A stretch of 64,000 nucleotides of DNA. Origin: Mycobacterium sp. PS03-16 (GTDB lineage Bacteria > Actinomycetota > Actinomycetes > Mycobacteriales > Mycobacteriaceae). Shown in pieces: positions 23,985 to 32,059 of the stretch (position 1 is the first letter of the stretch; each line of letters starts with the position of its first letter). The position numbers were made by a program, and so were the translations under genes. Where the stretch lies: NCBI RefSeq assembly GCF_004570325.1, contig NZ_SPQO01000011.1:62001-126000 (forward strand). Reading direction: 5' to 3'. The notes beneath the pieces are model-generated. The model had not been told where the DNA came from and made no database searches. It saw only the letters and a list, made by a program, of their open reading frames with translations.

Positions 23985-24461
23985 GTGGTGGTGCTCGCCG
24001 CCGCCCGGTTGTTCTGGGCGGCGCACAGCATGCACCGTTCGAGCCGGCACTTCACCATGTCGACCGCGGTGCGACTGCCGTGGCTGATCCCGGGCAAGTT
24101 CCTGACGTCAGTGGTCTACGTGCCGATGGCGGTGCTCGGCGTCCCGGTGTGGCTGATCTTCCTCGGGCAGGCCGTCGTGCTGCTCCTCCAGTTCCCGCCG
24201 CACACCGAACGCATCGGAACCTTGCCTCGCGCAATCGAGTTCGTGGTCAACGCGCCGTCGCACCACCGCGTGCGCTACGGGCTCACCCACGACATCGACA
24301 CCTACAACCCGGTCAAGGTGAACTACCGCGAGTTCGCAGCGATGGTGCGCGACGTCTGGCGGGCCGAGACCTGGCGCGGCCGGCTCGGCTACCTGCTGGC
24401 CCCGCCCGGTGGCGCGAACCGCCACACGTCGCACCACCCGTCGATCAGCCGGAAGCCTTAA
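23985..24461 (+). pseudogene. Decayed sterol desaturase / fatty acid hydroxylase-like gene
   Basis: Open stretch of 158 codons that resembles only pieces of the sterol desaturase family. LFWAAHSMHRSSRHFTMSTAVR corresponds to the family's LFWAAHxVHHSSExxNLSTALR block with one of its His residues lost, followed by a hydrophobic pair of helices and EFVVNAPSHHRV. At that point the family should continue with HHG, the YLDKNYGG and WDRLFGTF blocks, but here SHHRV joins directly to RYGLTHDIDTYNPVKVNY, normally some 40 residues further on. The N-terminal half with its His motifs is also missing. The metal-binding His set is therefore incomplete. Best read as a pseudogene with a 5' truncation and an in-frame internal deletion. 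The start coordinate is arbitrary. Confidence 0.72.
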
Positions 24462-24504
24462 GTTCGCGCTGAGTCCAGCCCTCCCGGCAACCTCCGACAA
24501 CCGG

Positions 24505-24510
24505 TACTAC
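24505..24510 (+). promoter_or_regulatory. -10 box of the ssu-type operon leader
   Basis: TACTAC ends 7 nt before the ATG at 24518, the same spacing as the leaderless promoter upstream of sirA. Confidence 0.55.
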
Positions 24511-24517
24511 TACCGGA

Positions 24518-24556
24518 ATGCCCGCCGCACCGCGTGTCGACTTCTGTTGTCGCTGA
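24518..24556 (+). CDS. Leaderless Cys-Cys leader peptide upstream of the ssu-type importer
   Basis: Twelve-codon ORF MPAAPRVDFCCR and stop, with two adjacent Cys codons (TGT TGT, 24545-24550) two codons from the end. A -10-like hexamer precedes it at leaderless distance, and the importer gene starts 49 nt after its stop. Composition, promoter and position parallel the Cys-rich leaders of sirA and subI, so it is read as a third cysteine-responsive attenuator peptide. It is very short and could be chance if viewed alone. Confidence 0.7.
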   Translation: MPAAPRVDFCCR

Positions 24557-24582
24557 ACCGCTTCTCCAAGTCCGCGTTCAGC
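24552..24582 (+). promoter_or_regulatory. Hairpin overlapping the leader stop codon
   Basis: GCTGAA (24552-24557) pairs with TTCAGC (24577-24582), extended by CGC/GCG after a one-base bulge. The left arm contains the leader stop codon, so a ribosome halted on the two Cys codons just before it would prevent this stem from forming. This is the geometry expected of an attenuator. Confidence 0.55.
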
Positions 24583-24604
24583 CACACAGAAATGAGTCCG
24601 CACC

Positions 24605-25468
24605 GTGTCGGTATATCTCGACCTCACCCATGACGAGCCCAGGGTGGGGACACCGGTCCCCGTCTCACCGAGCGGAGTCTGGCGCGGGCGGTTGACCCGA
24701 GCGGCCCTGCCGGTGCTGTCACTCGTCGTGTTCTTCGCCGTCTGGCAGCTTGCCGCCGCCAGCGGCATCTGGAACCAGACCTTCGTTCCGTATCCGCGCA
24801 CCGTGTGGCAGGCCTTCCTCGACATCTCCGGCACGCACGACGGGGTCCGCGGATACGCGGGCTTCCTGCTGTGGGAGCACCTCTACATGACGTTGCGGCG
24901 GGTGCTGGCCGGCGTCGTCATCGGCGTGCTCCTCGGGGTGGCCCTCGGCCTGGTGATGGGTTCGGTGGGTTGGGTTCGCAGCGTCCTCGAACCCTGGCTG
25001 ACGTTCCTGCGCGCGTTACCGCCGCTGGCCTACTTCTTCCTGCTGGTGATCTGGCTGGGCATCGACGAGGCGCCCAAGATCACTCTGCTGGCGCTCGCGG
25101 CGCTGCCGCCGGCCGCGGTCGCCACCACCGCGGCCGTGGTCGCCGCACCGGTCGGCCTGCAGGAGGCCGCCCGCGCCCTCGGCGCCTCCCGCCGCGAGGT
25201 GATCCGCGACGTGGTGGTCCCGTCGGCGCTGCCGGAGACCTTCACGGGCATCAGGCTCGCGGTCGGCATGGCTTACTCGTCGGTGGTGGCCGCGGAACTG
25301 TTCAACGGCATCCCCGGAATCGGTGGATTGGTCAAGGACGCAAGCAATTACAACAACACTCCCGTCGTGCTCGTCGGCATCTTCGCCATCGGTGGCTCCG
25401 GCCTGATCATCGACGGACTTCTACGCGCGGTGGAGCGCCGCGCTGTTCCGTGGAGAGGAAAGATATGA
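24605..25468 (+). CDS. SsuC/TauC-type ABC transporter permease
   Basis: Membrane permease of 287 residues with about six hydrophobic helices after a 35-residue polar N terminus. The family EAA loop is visible as LQEAARALGASRREVIRDVVVPSALPETFTG near 190-215. This is the SsuC/TauC/NrtB family, which takes up sulfonates, taurine, nitrate and similar anions. The start is the GTG at 24605; its stop overlaps the next start (ATGA). The Cys leader peptide upstream and the sulfur genes on both sides point to an organosulfur substrate, but no sulfonate monooxygenase (SsuD/TauD) gene is present in the operon. Confidence 0.87.
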   Translation: MSVYLDLTHDEPRVGTPVPVSPSGVWRGRLTRAALPVLSLVVFFAVWQLAAASGIWNQTFVPYPRTVWQAFLDISGTHDGVRGYAGFLLWEHLYMTLRRVLAGVVIGVLLGVALGLVMGSVGWVRSVLEPWLTFLRALPPLAYFFLLVIWLGIDEAPKITLLALAALPPAAVATTAAVVAAPVGLQEAARALGASRREVIRDVVVPSALPETFTGIRLAVGMAYSSVVAAELFNGIPGIGGLVKDASNYNNTPVVLVGIFAIGGSGLIIDGLLRAVERRAVPWRGKI

Positions 25469-26493
25469 ATGCCAGAACGCTGCTCGCGGCGCTGATCGTC
25501 ACGACGACGACGCTCACCGGGTGCGCAGTCGAGCAGTCGGGTCAGCAGCCCGACAAGCCCACGATCCGCGTGGGCTACCAGACCTTCCCGAGTGGCGACC
25601 TGATCGTCAAGAACAACCGCTGGCTCGAAGAGGCGTTGCCCGAGTACAACATCAAGTGGACGAAGTTCGACTCCGGCGCCGATGTCAACACGGCGTTCAT
25701 CGCCAAGGAACTCGACTTCGGCGCGCTGGGTTCCAGCCCCGTCGCCCGCGGACTGTCCGAGCCGCTCAACATCCCCTACCAGGTCGCCTTCGTGCTCGAC
25801 GTGGCCGGGGACAACGAGGCGCTGGTGGCGCGCGACGGCACCGGAATCGACACGATCGGCCGGCTGCGGGGTAAGCGCGTCGCCACGCCGTTCGCGTCGA
25901 CGGCCCACTACAGCCTGCTGGCGGCGCTGTCCCAGAACGGACTGTCGCCCGCCGACGTCGCGCTGGTCGACCTGCAGCCGCAGGCGATCCTGGCGGCGTG
26001 GGAGCGCGGTGACATCGACGCCGCCTACACGTGGCTGCCTACGCTGGACCAGCTGCGCACGAGCGGCAAAGACCTGGTTACCAGCCGACAGCTCGCCGAG
26101 AGCGGCAAGCCGACGCTGGACCTGGGCGTGGTCTCCGACGAGTTCGCCGCCGCTCACCCCGAGGTCGTCGACATCTGGCGTCAGCAGGAGTCTCGGGCAC
26201 TCACCCTGATCCGCGACGATCCCGCTGCTGCCGCCAAGGCCGTCGCCGCCGAGATCGGGCTGTCCCCTGCCGAAACGGAAGGCCAGATCGCCCAGGGCGT
26301 CTTCCTGACGCCCGGTGAGGTCGCCTCCGCCGAATGGCTGGGCACTGACGGCAAGCCGGGCAACATCGCGGTCAACCTGCACAGCGCCTCGCAGTTCCTC
26401 GCCGACCAGAAGCAGATCCCGGCGGCCTCACCCCTGCAGACCTTCCAGGACGCGATCTACACCAAGGGGCTACCCGATGTCCTCGGCCAGTGA
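25465..26493 (+). CDS. TauA/SsuA-type substrate-binding lipoprotein
   Basis: Periplasmic-type binding protein of 342 residues with a lipoprotein signal (MNARTLLAALIVTTT, lipobox LTGC near residue 20). The mature part opens TIRVGYQTFPSGDL, and GALGSSPVARG is the family's ligand-loop region. It also shows LRGKRVATPFASTAHYSLL and AYTWLPTLDQL, typical of the NMT1/TauA/SsuA group. The likely ligand is a taurine- or sulfonate-like compound. It lies between the permease and the ATPase of the same system, overlapping both (ATGA upstream, 17 nt downstream). Confidence 0.87.
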   Translation: MNARTLLAALIVTTTTLTGCAVEQSGQQPDKPTIRVGYQTFPSGDLIVKNNRWLEEALPEYNIKWTKFDSGADVNTAFIAKELDFGALGSSPVARGLSEPLNIPYQVAFVLDVAGDNEALVARDGTGIDTIGRLRGKRVATPFASTAHYSLLAALSQNGLSPADVALVDLQPQAILAAWERGDIDAAYTWLPTLDQLRTSGKDLVTSRQLAESGKPTLDLGVVSDEFAAAHPEVVDIWRQQESRALTLIRDDPAAAAKAVAAEIGLSPAETEGQIAQGVFLTPGEVASAEWLGTDGKPGNIAVNLHSASQFLADQKQIPAASPLQTFQDAIYTKGLPDVLGQ

Positions 26494-27256
26494 CGCCGCG
26501 ATCCGCATCACCGCGGTATCGCACCGCTACGGCACCGGCCGTAACGAGGTCACGGCACTGGGCCCGCTCGACCTGACCATCGAACCCGGCACCTTCCTCG
26601 TGCTGGTCGGCGCATCGGGATGCGGTAAGAGCACGCTGCTGCGGCTGCTCGCCGGCTTCGAGTCGCCCAGCGAGGGCTCGGTGGCCGTGTCCGGATCGCC
26701 CCCGGCGCCCGGCGTCACCGCGGGCGTGGTGTTCCAGCAACCGCGGCTGTTCCCGTGGCGCACGGTCGGCGGCAACGTCGACCTCGCGCTGAAGTACGCC
26801 GAAGTGCCCCGTGACCGTCGCACCGCGCGACGCGAAGAACTGCTCAGCCGCGTGGGACTGGAGGGCACCGCCGGCCGCAAGGTCTGGGAGATCAGCGGCG
26901 GCCAGCAGCAGCGTGTCGCGATCGCCCGGGCGTTGGCGGCCGAGACCCCACTGTTCCTGCTCGACGAACCGTTCGCGGCACTGGACGCGCTGACCCGGGA
27001 ACGCCTGCAGGAGGACGTTCGTCGGGTCAGCGCCGAATCCGGTCGCACCACCGTGTTCGTCACCCACAGCGCCGACGAGGCCGCCTTTCTCGGGTCGCGC
27101 ATCGTGGTGCTGACGCGGCGGCCGGGCCAGATCGCCATGGACCTGTCCGTCGATCTCCCGCGCACCGGCGTGGACGCCGACGACATCCGCCGATCGACCG
27201 AGTACACCGAGCTCAGGGCCGAGGTCGGGCGCGCCGTCCGAGCCGCCGCGGCGTGA
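26477..27256 (+). CDS. SsuB/TauB-type ABC transporter ATPase
   Basis: ATP-binding subunit of 259 residues. Walker A is GASGCGKST near 45, the Q loop is VFQQPRLFPWRT, the signature is ISGGQQQRVAIARAL, Walker B is LFLLDEPFAALD, and the switch His is in VTHSADEA. FQQPRLFPW is characteristic of the SsuB/TauB/NrtD group. The start ATG at 26477 lies 17 nt inside the binding-protein gene. It completes a three-gene importer operon with the upstream permease and lipoprotein. Confidence 0.88.
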   Translation: MSSASDAAIRITAVSHRYGTGRNEVTALGPLDLTIEPGTFLVLVGASGCGKSTLLRLLAGFESPSEGSVAVSGSPPAPGVTAGVVFQQPRLFPWRTVGGNVDLALKYAEVPRDRRTARREELLSRVGLEGTAGRKVWEISGGQQQRVAIARALAAETPLFLLDEPFAALDALTRERLQEDVRRVSAESGRTTVFVTHSADEAAFLGSRIVVLTRRPGQIAMDLSVDLPRTGVDADDIRRSTEYTELRAEVGRAVRAAAA

Positions 27257-27430
27257 AAGACTCACGCTGACTTCAGCTCTGGTGTGCGATCCCCGCCCGA
27301 CCTAGCGTCCGAGTGACCCCACGTCTGCTCTTCGAGATTGGCGCACCATGTCCGAGATCACCGCTGTCCCAGATTCTTCACCACAGCCTCCGACGCCGGC
27401 CAACGGCCACTTCTGACGAGAGACGCAGCC

Positions 27431-28024
27431 ATGACCACAACAGCCCGTCCGGTAGATACCCACGAGCTGCGGCTGCGCCTCGAGTCACCGGCGCCGCCGC
27501 TGGTTGTGGATGTGCGCACCGCGGCGGAGTTCGAGACCGCGCACATCCCCGGCTCGCACAACGTGCCCCTCGACGTCATCGCATCCCGCCGGGACGACCT
27601 GCTCGACCGAGTCGGCGACGATGTGGTTTTCGTGTGCCACTCGGGAGCCCGGGCAGCGCGCGCCGAACACCTGCTGCGCGCCGACCCGTCGGCGCCGCGG
27701 TAGGTGCTGCTTGGCGGCGTCGCCGAGTGGGAGAACAACGGGTTCGCGCTGGACCGCGGTCGGCAGCGGTGGGACCTCGAGCGTCAGGTGCGGCTCGTCG
27801 CCGGCTCGATCGTGCTGTCATCGATCGTCGGATCCGTTGCGGTCCCGAAACTCAAGTGGGTCGCCGCCGGGATCGGCGGCGGCCTGACGTTTGCGGCGGT
27901 GAGCAACACCTGCGCGATGGCCGATGCCCTGTCGAAGCTCCCCTACAACCGGCCATCCCGACCGGACGCCGATGCGCTCATCGCGCTGCTCCACAGCCGG
28001 CGGCGTAGCGCACCCAGCTCCTAA
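27431..28024 (+). pseudogene. Rhodanese-DUF2892 membrane protein split by an amber codon
   Basis: A rhodanese domain (LVVDVRTAAEFETAHIPGSHN, catalytic Cys69 in the loop CHSGARA) runs from the ATG at 27431 to a TAG at 27701-27703 (codon 91). The same frame then continues without further stops to 28024 with the expected remainder: LLGGVAEWENNGFALDRGR, RQRWDLERQVRLVAGS and a pair of hydrophobic segments of the DUF2892 type. A single TAG therefore separates two halves of one ordinary gene. It may be a genuine nonsense mutation, a sequencing error, or a case of readthrough or restart at the GTG directly after the stop. Such proteins transfer sulfane sulfur at the membrane, which suits the sulfur neighbourhood. 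The end overlaps the convergent cysA by 4 nt. Confidence 0.82.
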
Positions 28025-29076
28025 CCGGTCGTGACCGACTCGTCGGCGGCAGCAGAGTCCGACGTCGGCACGGTGGACCCGCCTGGAAGCGTCGGCACCC
28101 GGGTGGCCCGCACGTACACGACGTCGCCTTCGCGCAGCCCCAGCGCCTCGGCGTCACCGCGGGTGATCTGCGCGGTGAACGGCGCCCGCGTGTGCGCGTT
28201 GCTCAACTCCAGACGCACCTCGAACCCCAGCACGACCACCCGGTCGATGGTCGCCTCCACCACATCGGTGGCCCGCGCCGAGTCACGCTCGTGCAGCGGC
28301 AGATTCGGGTTTCTGCCCACACGGATGTCGTGCGGGCGCACCAGAACGCCGTTGAGCGAGGACACCGCACCCAGAAACGACATGACGAACGCGTTGGCCG
28401 GGGTGTCGTAGACCTCGGTCGGTGACCCGACCTGCTCGATGCGGCCCTTGTTGAGCACCGCGATGCGGTCGGCGACGTCGAGCGCCTCGGCTTGGTCGTG
28501 GGTGACCAGCACCGTGGTGACGTGCACCTCGTCGTGCAGGCGGCGCAGCCACGCCCGCAGGTCCTCGCGCACCTTGGCGTCCAGGGCGCCGAACGGCTCG
28601 TCGAGCAGCAGGACCTGCGGGTCCACCGCCAGCGCGCGCGCCAGCGCCATGCGCTGCCGCTGACCACCGGAGAGCTGATTCGGGTAGCGGTTCTGGAACC
28701 CGGCGAGGCCCACGACCTCGAGCAGGTTGTCCACCTTCTCCTTGACCTCGGCCTTCGGCCGCTTGCGGATCTTCAGCCCGAACGCCACGTTGTCGCGGAC
28801 CGTGAGGTGCTTGAACGCCGCGTAATGCTGGAAGACGAAGCCGATGCCGCGTCGCTGCGGCGGCACGTGCGTGACATCGCGGCCGTTGATGGTGATCGTG
28901 CCGGTGTCGGGTTGATCCAGTCCGGCGATGGCCCGCAGCAGCGTCGACTTGCCGGAGCCGCTGGGCCCGAGCAGCGCGGTCAGGGAGCCGGCCGGCACCA
29001 CGAAGTCGACGTTGTCGAGCGCCGCGAAATCTCCGTAGTGCTTGTTGGCGCCTTCGATTGTGATCGCGTTGGTCAT
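28021..29076 (-). CDS. cysA: Sulfate/thiosulfate importer ATPase CysA
   Basis: ABC ATPase of 351 residues. Walker A is GPSGSGKST near 37-45, the Q loop is [13 protein letters not shown], the signature is [15 protein letters not shown], Walker B is [11 protein letters not shown], and the switch His is in VTHDQAEA. The C-terminal third is the TOBE-like regulatory domain ([12 protein letters not shown]) of CysA. It powers sulfate uptake with CysT, CysW and SubI, whose genes precede it in the same direction. It is the last gene of the operon, with a 21-nt gap after cysW. Confidence 0.95.
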   Translation of the reverse strand: MTNAITIEGANKHYGDFAALDNVDFVVPAGSLTALLGPSGSGKSTLLRAIAGLDQPDTGTITINGRDVTHVPPQRRGIGFVFQHYAAFKHLTVRDNVAFGLKIRKRPKAEVKEKVDNLLEVVGLAGFQNRYPNQLSGGQRQRMALARALAVDPQVLLLDEPFGALDAKVREDLRAWLRRLHDEVHVTTVLVTHDQAEALDVADRIAVLNKGRIEQVGSPTEVYDTPANAFVMSFLGAVSSLNGVLVRPHDIRVGRNPNLPLHERDSARATDVVEATIDRVVVLGFEVRLELSNAHTRAPFTAQITRGDAEALGLREGDVVYVRATRVPTLPGGSTVPTSDSAAADESVTTG

Positions 29077-29097
29077 GGTGAATCGTCTCCTTGACGA

Positions 29098-29910
29098 CTA
29101 TTTGGCGGCCCGCGCCCGGCGGGCGTCGAGGATGACTTGGGCGATGAGCACCAGCACGGCGACCGCCATCAGCACCGTCGAGATGGCGTATGCCCCGTAC
29201 TCATTGCCCCGGAAGTACCGGTCGGACACCAGCAGGGTCATGGTCTGCGACTGACCGGGCAGGTTGGACGACACCATGATCACTGCGCCGTACTCGCCGA
29301 GGGTGCGCGCGACGGTCAACACGACACCGTAGGTCAGTCCCCACCGGATCGACGGCAGGGTGATCCGCCAGAACGTCTGCCACCACTGCGCACCCAGTGT
29401 CGAGGAGGCCTCCTCCTGGTCGGTGCCGATCTCGTGCAGCACCGGCTCGACCTCGCGGATGACGAACGGCACGGTGACGAAGATGCTGGCGAGCACGATG
29501 CCCGGGAAGCTGAAGATGATCTTCAGGCCGGCGTCGTTCTCGACGAACCCGAACAGCCCGGCTGAGCCCCACAGCAGGATCAACGCCACACCGACGACCA
29601 CGGGCGATACCGCGAACGGCAGGTCGATGACGGCCTGCAGGAGGCTCTTCCCACGAAATCTGTTGCGCGCCAGTACCAGTGCAGTCGGCACCCCGAACAC
29701 CACGTTGAGGGGCACCACGATCGCGACCACCAGCAGCGACAGCTGCAGCGCCGACACCGCGGCCGGCGTGGTGATCGACGAGAAGAACGCCCCGATCCCG
29801 GGTGAGAACGTGCGCCACAGGATCAGTGCGACGGGCACCACCACCAACACGGCCAAATAGGCCAGCGCCACGAAGCGGACGACCGCGCGCGTCACGGGTG
29901 ACAACGTCAT
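29098..29910 (-). CDS. cysW: Sulfate importer permease CysW
   Basis: Permease of 270 residues with about six transmembrane segments. DLPFAVSPVVVGVALILL is typical of the CysW/CysT pair, and the cytoplasmic EAA-type loop is EEASSTLGAQWWQTFWRITLP near 175-195. LARTLGEYGAVI-like VARTLGEYGAVIMVSSN follows. The ATG at 29910 overlaps the cysT stop by 4 nt (ATGA). It forms the membrane channel together with CysT. Confidence 0.94.
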   Translation of the reverse strand: MTLSPVTRAVVRFVALAYLAVLVVVPVALILWRTFSPGIGAFFSSITTPAAVSALQLSLLVVAIVVPLNVVFGVPTALVLARNRFRGKSLLQAVIDLPFAVSPVVVGVALILLWGSAGLFGFVENDAGLKIIFSFPGIVLASIFVTVPFVIREVEPVLHEIGTDQEEASSTLGAQWWQTFWRITLPSIRWGLTYGVVLTVARTLGEYGAVIMVSSNLPGQSQTMTLLVSDRYFRGNEYGAYAISTVLMAVAVLVLIAQVILDARRARAAK

Positions 29911-30791
29911 CGCGCCAGCTCCTCGCGCTTGGCCGCCCGCGACCCGATGGCCCGCAGGATGAACAGCACCACGAACGAGATGGCGAGCAGGGCAATCGAG
30001 ATGGCCGCCGCGCCGACCCGGTCGTCGTTCTCGATCAGGGTCCTGATCCACTGGGAGGACACCTCGGTCTCGCCGGGGATCGCGCCGCCGATGAGCACCA
30101 CGGACCCGAACTCGCCGATCGCCCGGGAGAACGCGAGCCCGGCGCCCGACAGCAGCGACGGCAGCAGCGCGGGCAGGATCACCTTGGTGAGGATGGTGAC
30201 GTTGTTGGCGCCCAGCGAGGCCGCCGCCTCCTCCACCTCACGGTCGAGCTCGATCAGCACGGGCTGCACGGAACGGACGACGAACGGCAGCGTGACGAAC
30301 AGCAGCGCGACGCCGACACCCCAGGCCGTGTGGTGCAGGTGAATTCCGACCGGACTGCTCGGACCGTAGAGCGCCAGCATCACCAGGCTCGCCACGATGG
30401 TGGGCAGCGCGAACGGCAGGTCGATCAGCGCGTCGACCAACCGCTTGCCCGGAAACTCGTCGCGGGCGAGCACCCACGCGACCAGCAGGCCGAACACCGC
30501 GTTGACCAGGGTCACGCCGATGGAGATCGTCAGCGTCACACGGAAGGAGGCCAGTGCGGCCGGTGAGGTGACCGCCGCCCAGAACGCCTCCGCGCCGCCG
30601 CTCACCGACTGCCACAGGATCGCGGCGAGCGGAAGCAGAACGATCAGCGACAGCCACAGGGTGGCGGCGCCCACTCGCAGGGACGCGTTGCCGTACCGCC
30701 GGCCGAAGACCCCCCGGGGGCGGCCCGACCCCCGGTCACCGGAGAGCTCGGGCCGAACCGCCTCGGGATTCGGGTCGACCGCTGTGGTCAT
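29907..30791 (-). CDS. cysT: Sulfate importer permease CysT
   Basis: Permease of 294 residues with a polar N-terminal stretch of about 35 residues, then six hydrophobic helices. Family motifs: DLPFALPTIVASLVMLALYG, the EAA loop EEAAASLGANNVTILTKVILPALLP and SRAIGEFGSVVLIGG. The ATG at 30791 overlaps the subI stop (ATGA) and its own stop overlaps cysW, so subI-cysT-cysW-cysA are translationally coupled. It imports sulfate for the APS reductase and sulfite reductase pathway encoded about 8 kb away. Confidence 0.94.
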   Translation of the reverse strand: MTTAVDPNPEAVRPELSGDRGSGRPRGVFGRRYGNASLRVGAATLWLSLIVLLPLAAILWQSVSGGAEAFWAAVTSPAALASFRVTLTISIGVTLVNAVFGLLVAWVLARDEFPGKRLVDALIDLPFALPTIVASLVMLALYGPSSPVGIHLHHTAWGVGVALLFVTLPFVVRSVQPVLIELDREVEEAAASLGANNVTILTKVILPALLPSLLSGAGLAFSRAIGEFGSVVLIGGAIPGETEVSSQWIRTLIENDDRVGAAAISIALLAISFVVLFILRAIGSRAAKREELAR

Positions 30792-31807
30792 CCGGTCGCC
30801 TGCTGGTAGATCTTGGTGATCGTGCCGGTGTCCTTGTTGAACAGCTCGCTGTCGACCTCCTGCCACCCACCGAGGTCGTTGATGGTCCACAACTTCTGCG
30901 GCGCGGGGAACTTCTCGGCGAACTCGGCGAGCACGGCCGGGTCGACGGGCCGGAAGCCGGCCTCCGCCCACAGCCGCTGCGCCTCCGGCGTGTACTGGAA
31001 ATTGATGAAATCCGTGGCCTTGTCCCGGTACTGGCTGCCGTTGACCACCGCGACCGGGTTCTCGATCTTGAAGGTCTGCGGCGGGTTGACGTACTCGAGG
31101 TCGAAGTTGAGCGCCTCGTTCTCGTAGGCCAGCAGCACGTCACCGCTGCCCTGCTGGAACACGTCGGTGGCTTCCCGGCCGGAACCCGGGCGCAGCTTGA
31201 CGTGCTCGGTGACGAGCTTGGTGACGAAGTCGATGCCCGCCTGCGGATCTTGTCCGCCGTTGCTGGCGTAGGCGTACGGGGCGAGCAGGTTCCACTTCGC
31301 CGAACCGCTGCTCAGCGGGCTCGGGGTGATCACCTCCACGCCGGGCTTGAGCAGGTCGTTCCAGTCCCGGATGTTCTTGGGATTGCCGGGGCGCACCGCG
31401 AAACTGACCACCGAACCGAACGGGATGCCGTTGTTCGGCGCGGCGTTCCAGTTCTCGTCGACCTTGCCGGCCTTGACGAGTCGGGTGATGTCGGGCTCGA
31501 CCGAGAAGTTGACGATGTCGGCGGGCTTGCCCGATTCCACCGCGCGGGACTGGTCGCCCGACGCGCCGTAGGAGCCGGTGACCGCGACCCCTCTGCCCTC
31601 TTCGGTGGCAGCGAACGCGGGCGCCACCTTGGACCAGCCGGGTTCGGGTACCGCGAAGGCGACCAGCGTGAGGGTGGTCTCGGCCGAGCCGCCGTCCTCA
31701 CCAGCGACGTCGCTGGCACCGCCGCCGCACGCGGTGAGCAGGGTGGCCGTGGTGGCGAGCGCCGCGGCCGCCCGCCAGCGCTTCGAATTCCTGACTGTCG
31801 TGAACAT
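30788..31807 (-). CDS. subI: Sulfate-binding lipoprotein SubI
   Basis: Sulfate ABC transporter binding protein of 339 residues with a lipoprotein signal peptide (RAAAALATTATLLTAC, lipobox LTAC near residue 27). The mature part shows GSYGASGDQSRAVESGKPADIV, followed by SSGSAKWNLLAPYAYAS and GDVLLAYENEAL, typical of the CysP/Sbp family. The ATG at 31807 has GAAAGG 6 nt upstream. It is the first structural gene of the sulfate importer and is preceded by a long leader holding a hairpin and a Cys-rich short ORF, pointing to control by cysteine supply. Confidence 0.94.
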   Translation of the reverse strand: MFTTVRNSKRWRAAAALATTATLLTACGGGASDVAGEDGGSAETTLTLVAFAVPEPGWSKVAPAFAATEEGRGVAVTGSYGASGDQSRAVESGKPADIVNFSVEPDITRLVKAGKVDENWNAAPNNGIPFGSVVSFAVRPGNPKNIRDWNDLLKPGVEVITPSPLSSGSAKWNLLAPYAYASNGGQDPQAGIDFVTKLVTEHVKLRPGSGREATDVFQQGSGDVLLAYENEALNFDLEYVNPPQTFKIENPVAVVNGSQYRDKATDFINFQYTPEAQRLWAEAGFRPVDPAVLAEFAEKFPAPQKLWTINDLGGWQEVDSELFNKDTGTITKIYQQATG

Positions 31808-31818
31808 CGATGACCTTT

Positions 31819-31859
31819 CTTGCCGGATGACGAGTGAGCGAACCCGTCACGACGGCAAG
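31819..31859 (-). promoter_or_regulatory. Leader hairpin next to the subI ribosome site
   Basis: On the transcribed strand CTTGCCG pairs with CGGCAAG (31819-31825 with 31853-31859; 7 bp, 27-nt loop). The stem ends directly before AAAGG, the subI ribosome site. It lies between the Cys-rich leader ORF and subI and may take part in attenuation. Confidence 0.55.
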
Positions 31860-31925
31860 GGGATGAATCGATGTCACGACACCTGAGCAGTCGTCACCGA
31901 TCCCAACACCGCGGACGGGAGGGAT

Positions 31926-32015
31926 TCAGCGACAACAGCGAACGACGACAGCAGCGCACGAACGCACCACAACGGGAGCCAAGTGGCTCACGCTGTCACC
32001 GTGCGCTGACTGCAT
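31926..32015 (-). CDS. Leaderless polycysteine leader peptide upstream of subI
   Basis: Short ORF of 29 codons starting MQSAHGDSVSHLAP and ending RSCAAVVVRCCR and stop, with three Cys, two of them adjacent and one residue from the end. A near-perfect -10 box (TATTGT) lies exactly 7 nt before the ATG, so the mRNA is probably leaderless. It ends 118 nt before subI. It matches the polycysteine attenuator ORFs described in mycobacteria and parallels those upstream of sirA and the ssu-type importer in this window. Shortage of charged tRNA-Cys would raise expression of the sulfate importer. Confidence 0.86.
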   Translation of the reverse strand: MQSAHGDSVSHLAPVVVRSCAAVVVRCCR

Positions 32016-32022
32016 GGCGCGA

Positions 32023-32028
32023 ACAATA
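32023..32028 (-). promoter_or_regulatory. -10 box of the subI-cysTWA operon leader
   Basis: TATTGT on the minus strand fits the TANNNT consensus and ends 7 nt before the ATG of the Cys-rich leader ORF, marking a leaderless transcription start. Confidence 0.75.
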
Positions 32029-32059
32029 GCAGAGCAGCCGGCGACGGCAATCCGGGTGC

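Noticed and set aside
27348-27416. 22-codon ORF (MSEITAVPDSSP...) just before the rhodanese gene as a fourth leader peptide
   Set aside because: It has no Cys codons and no well-spaced -10 box, so it does not fit the attenuator pattern. It may be translated, but there is no support.
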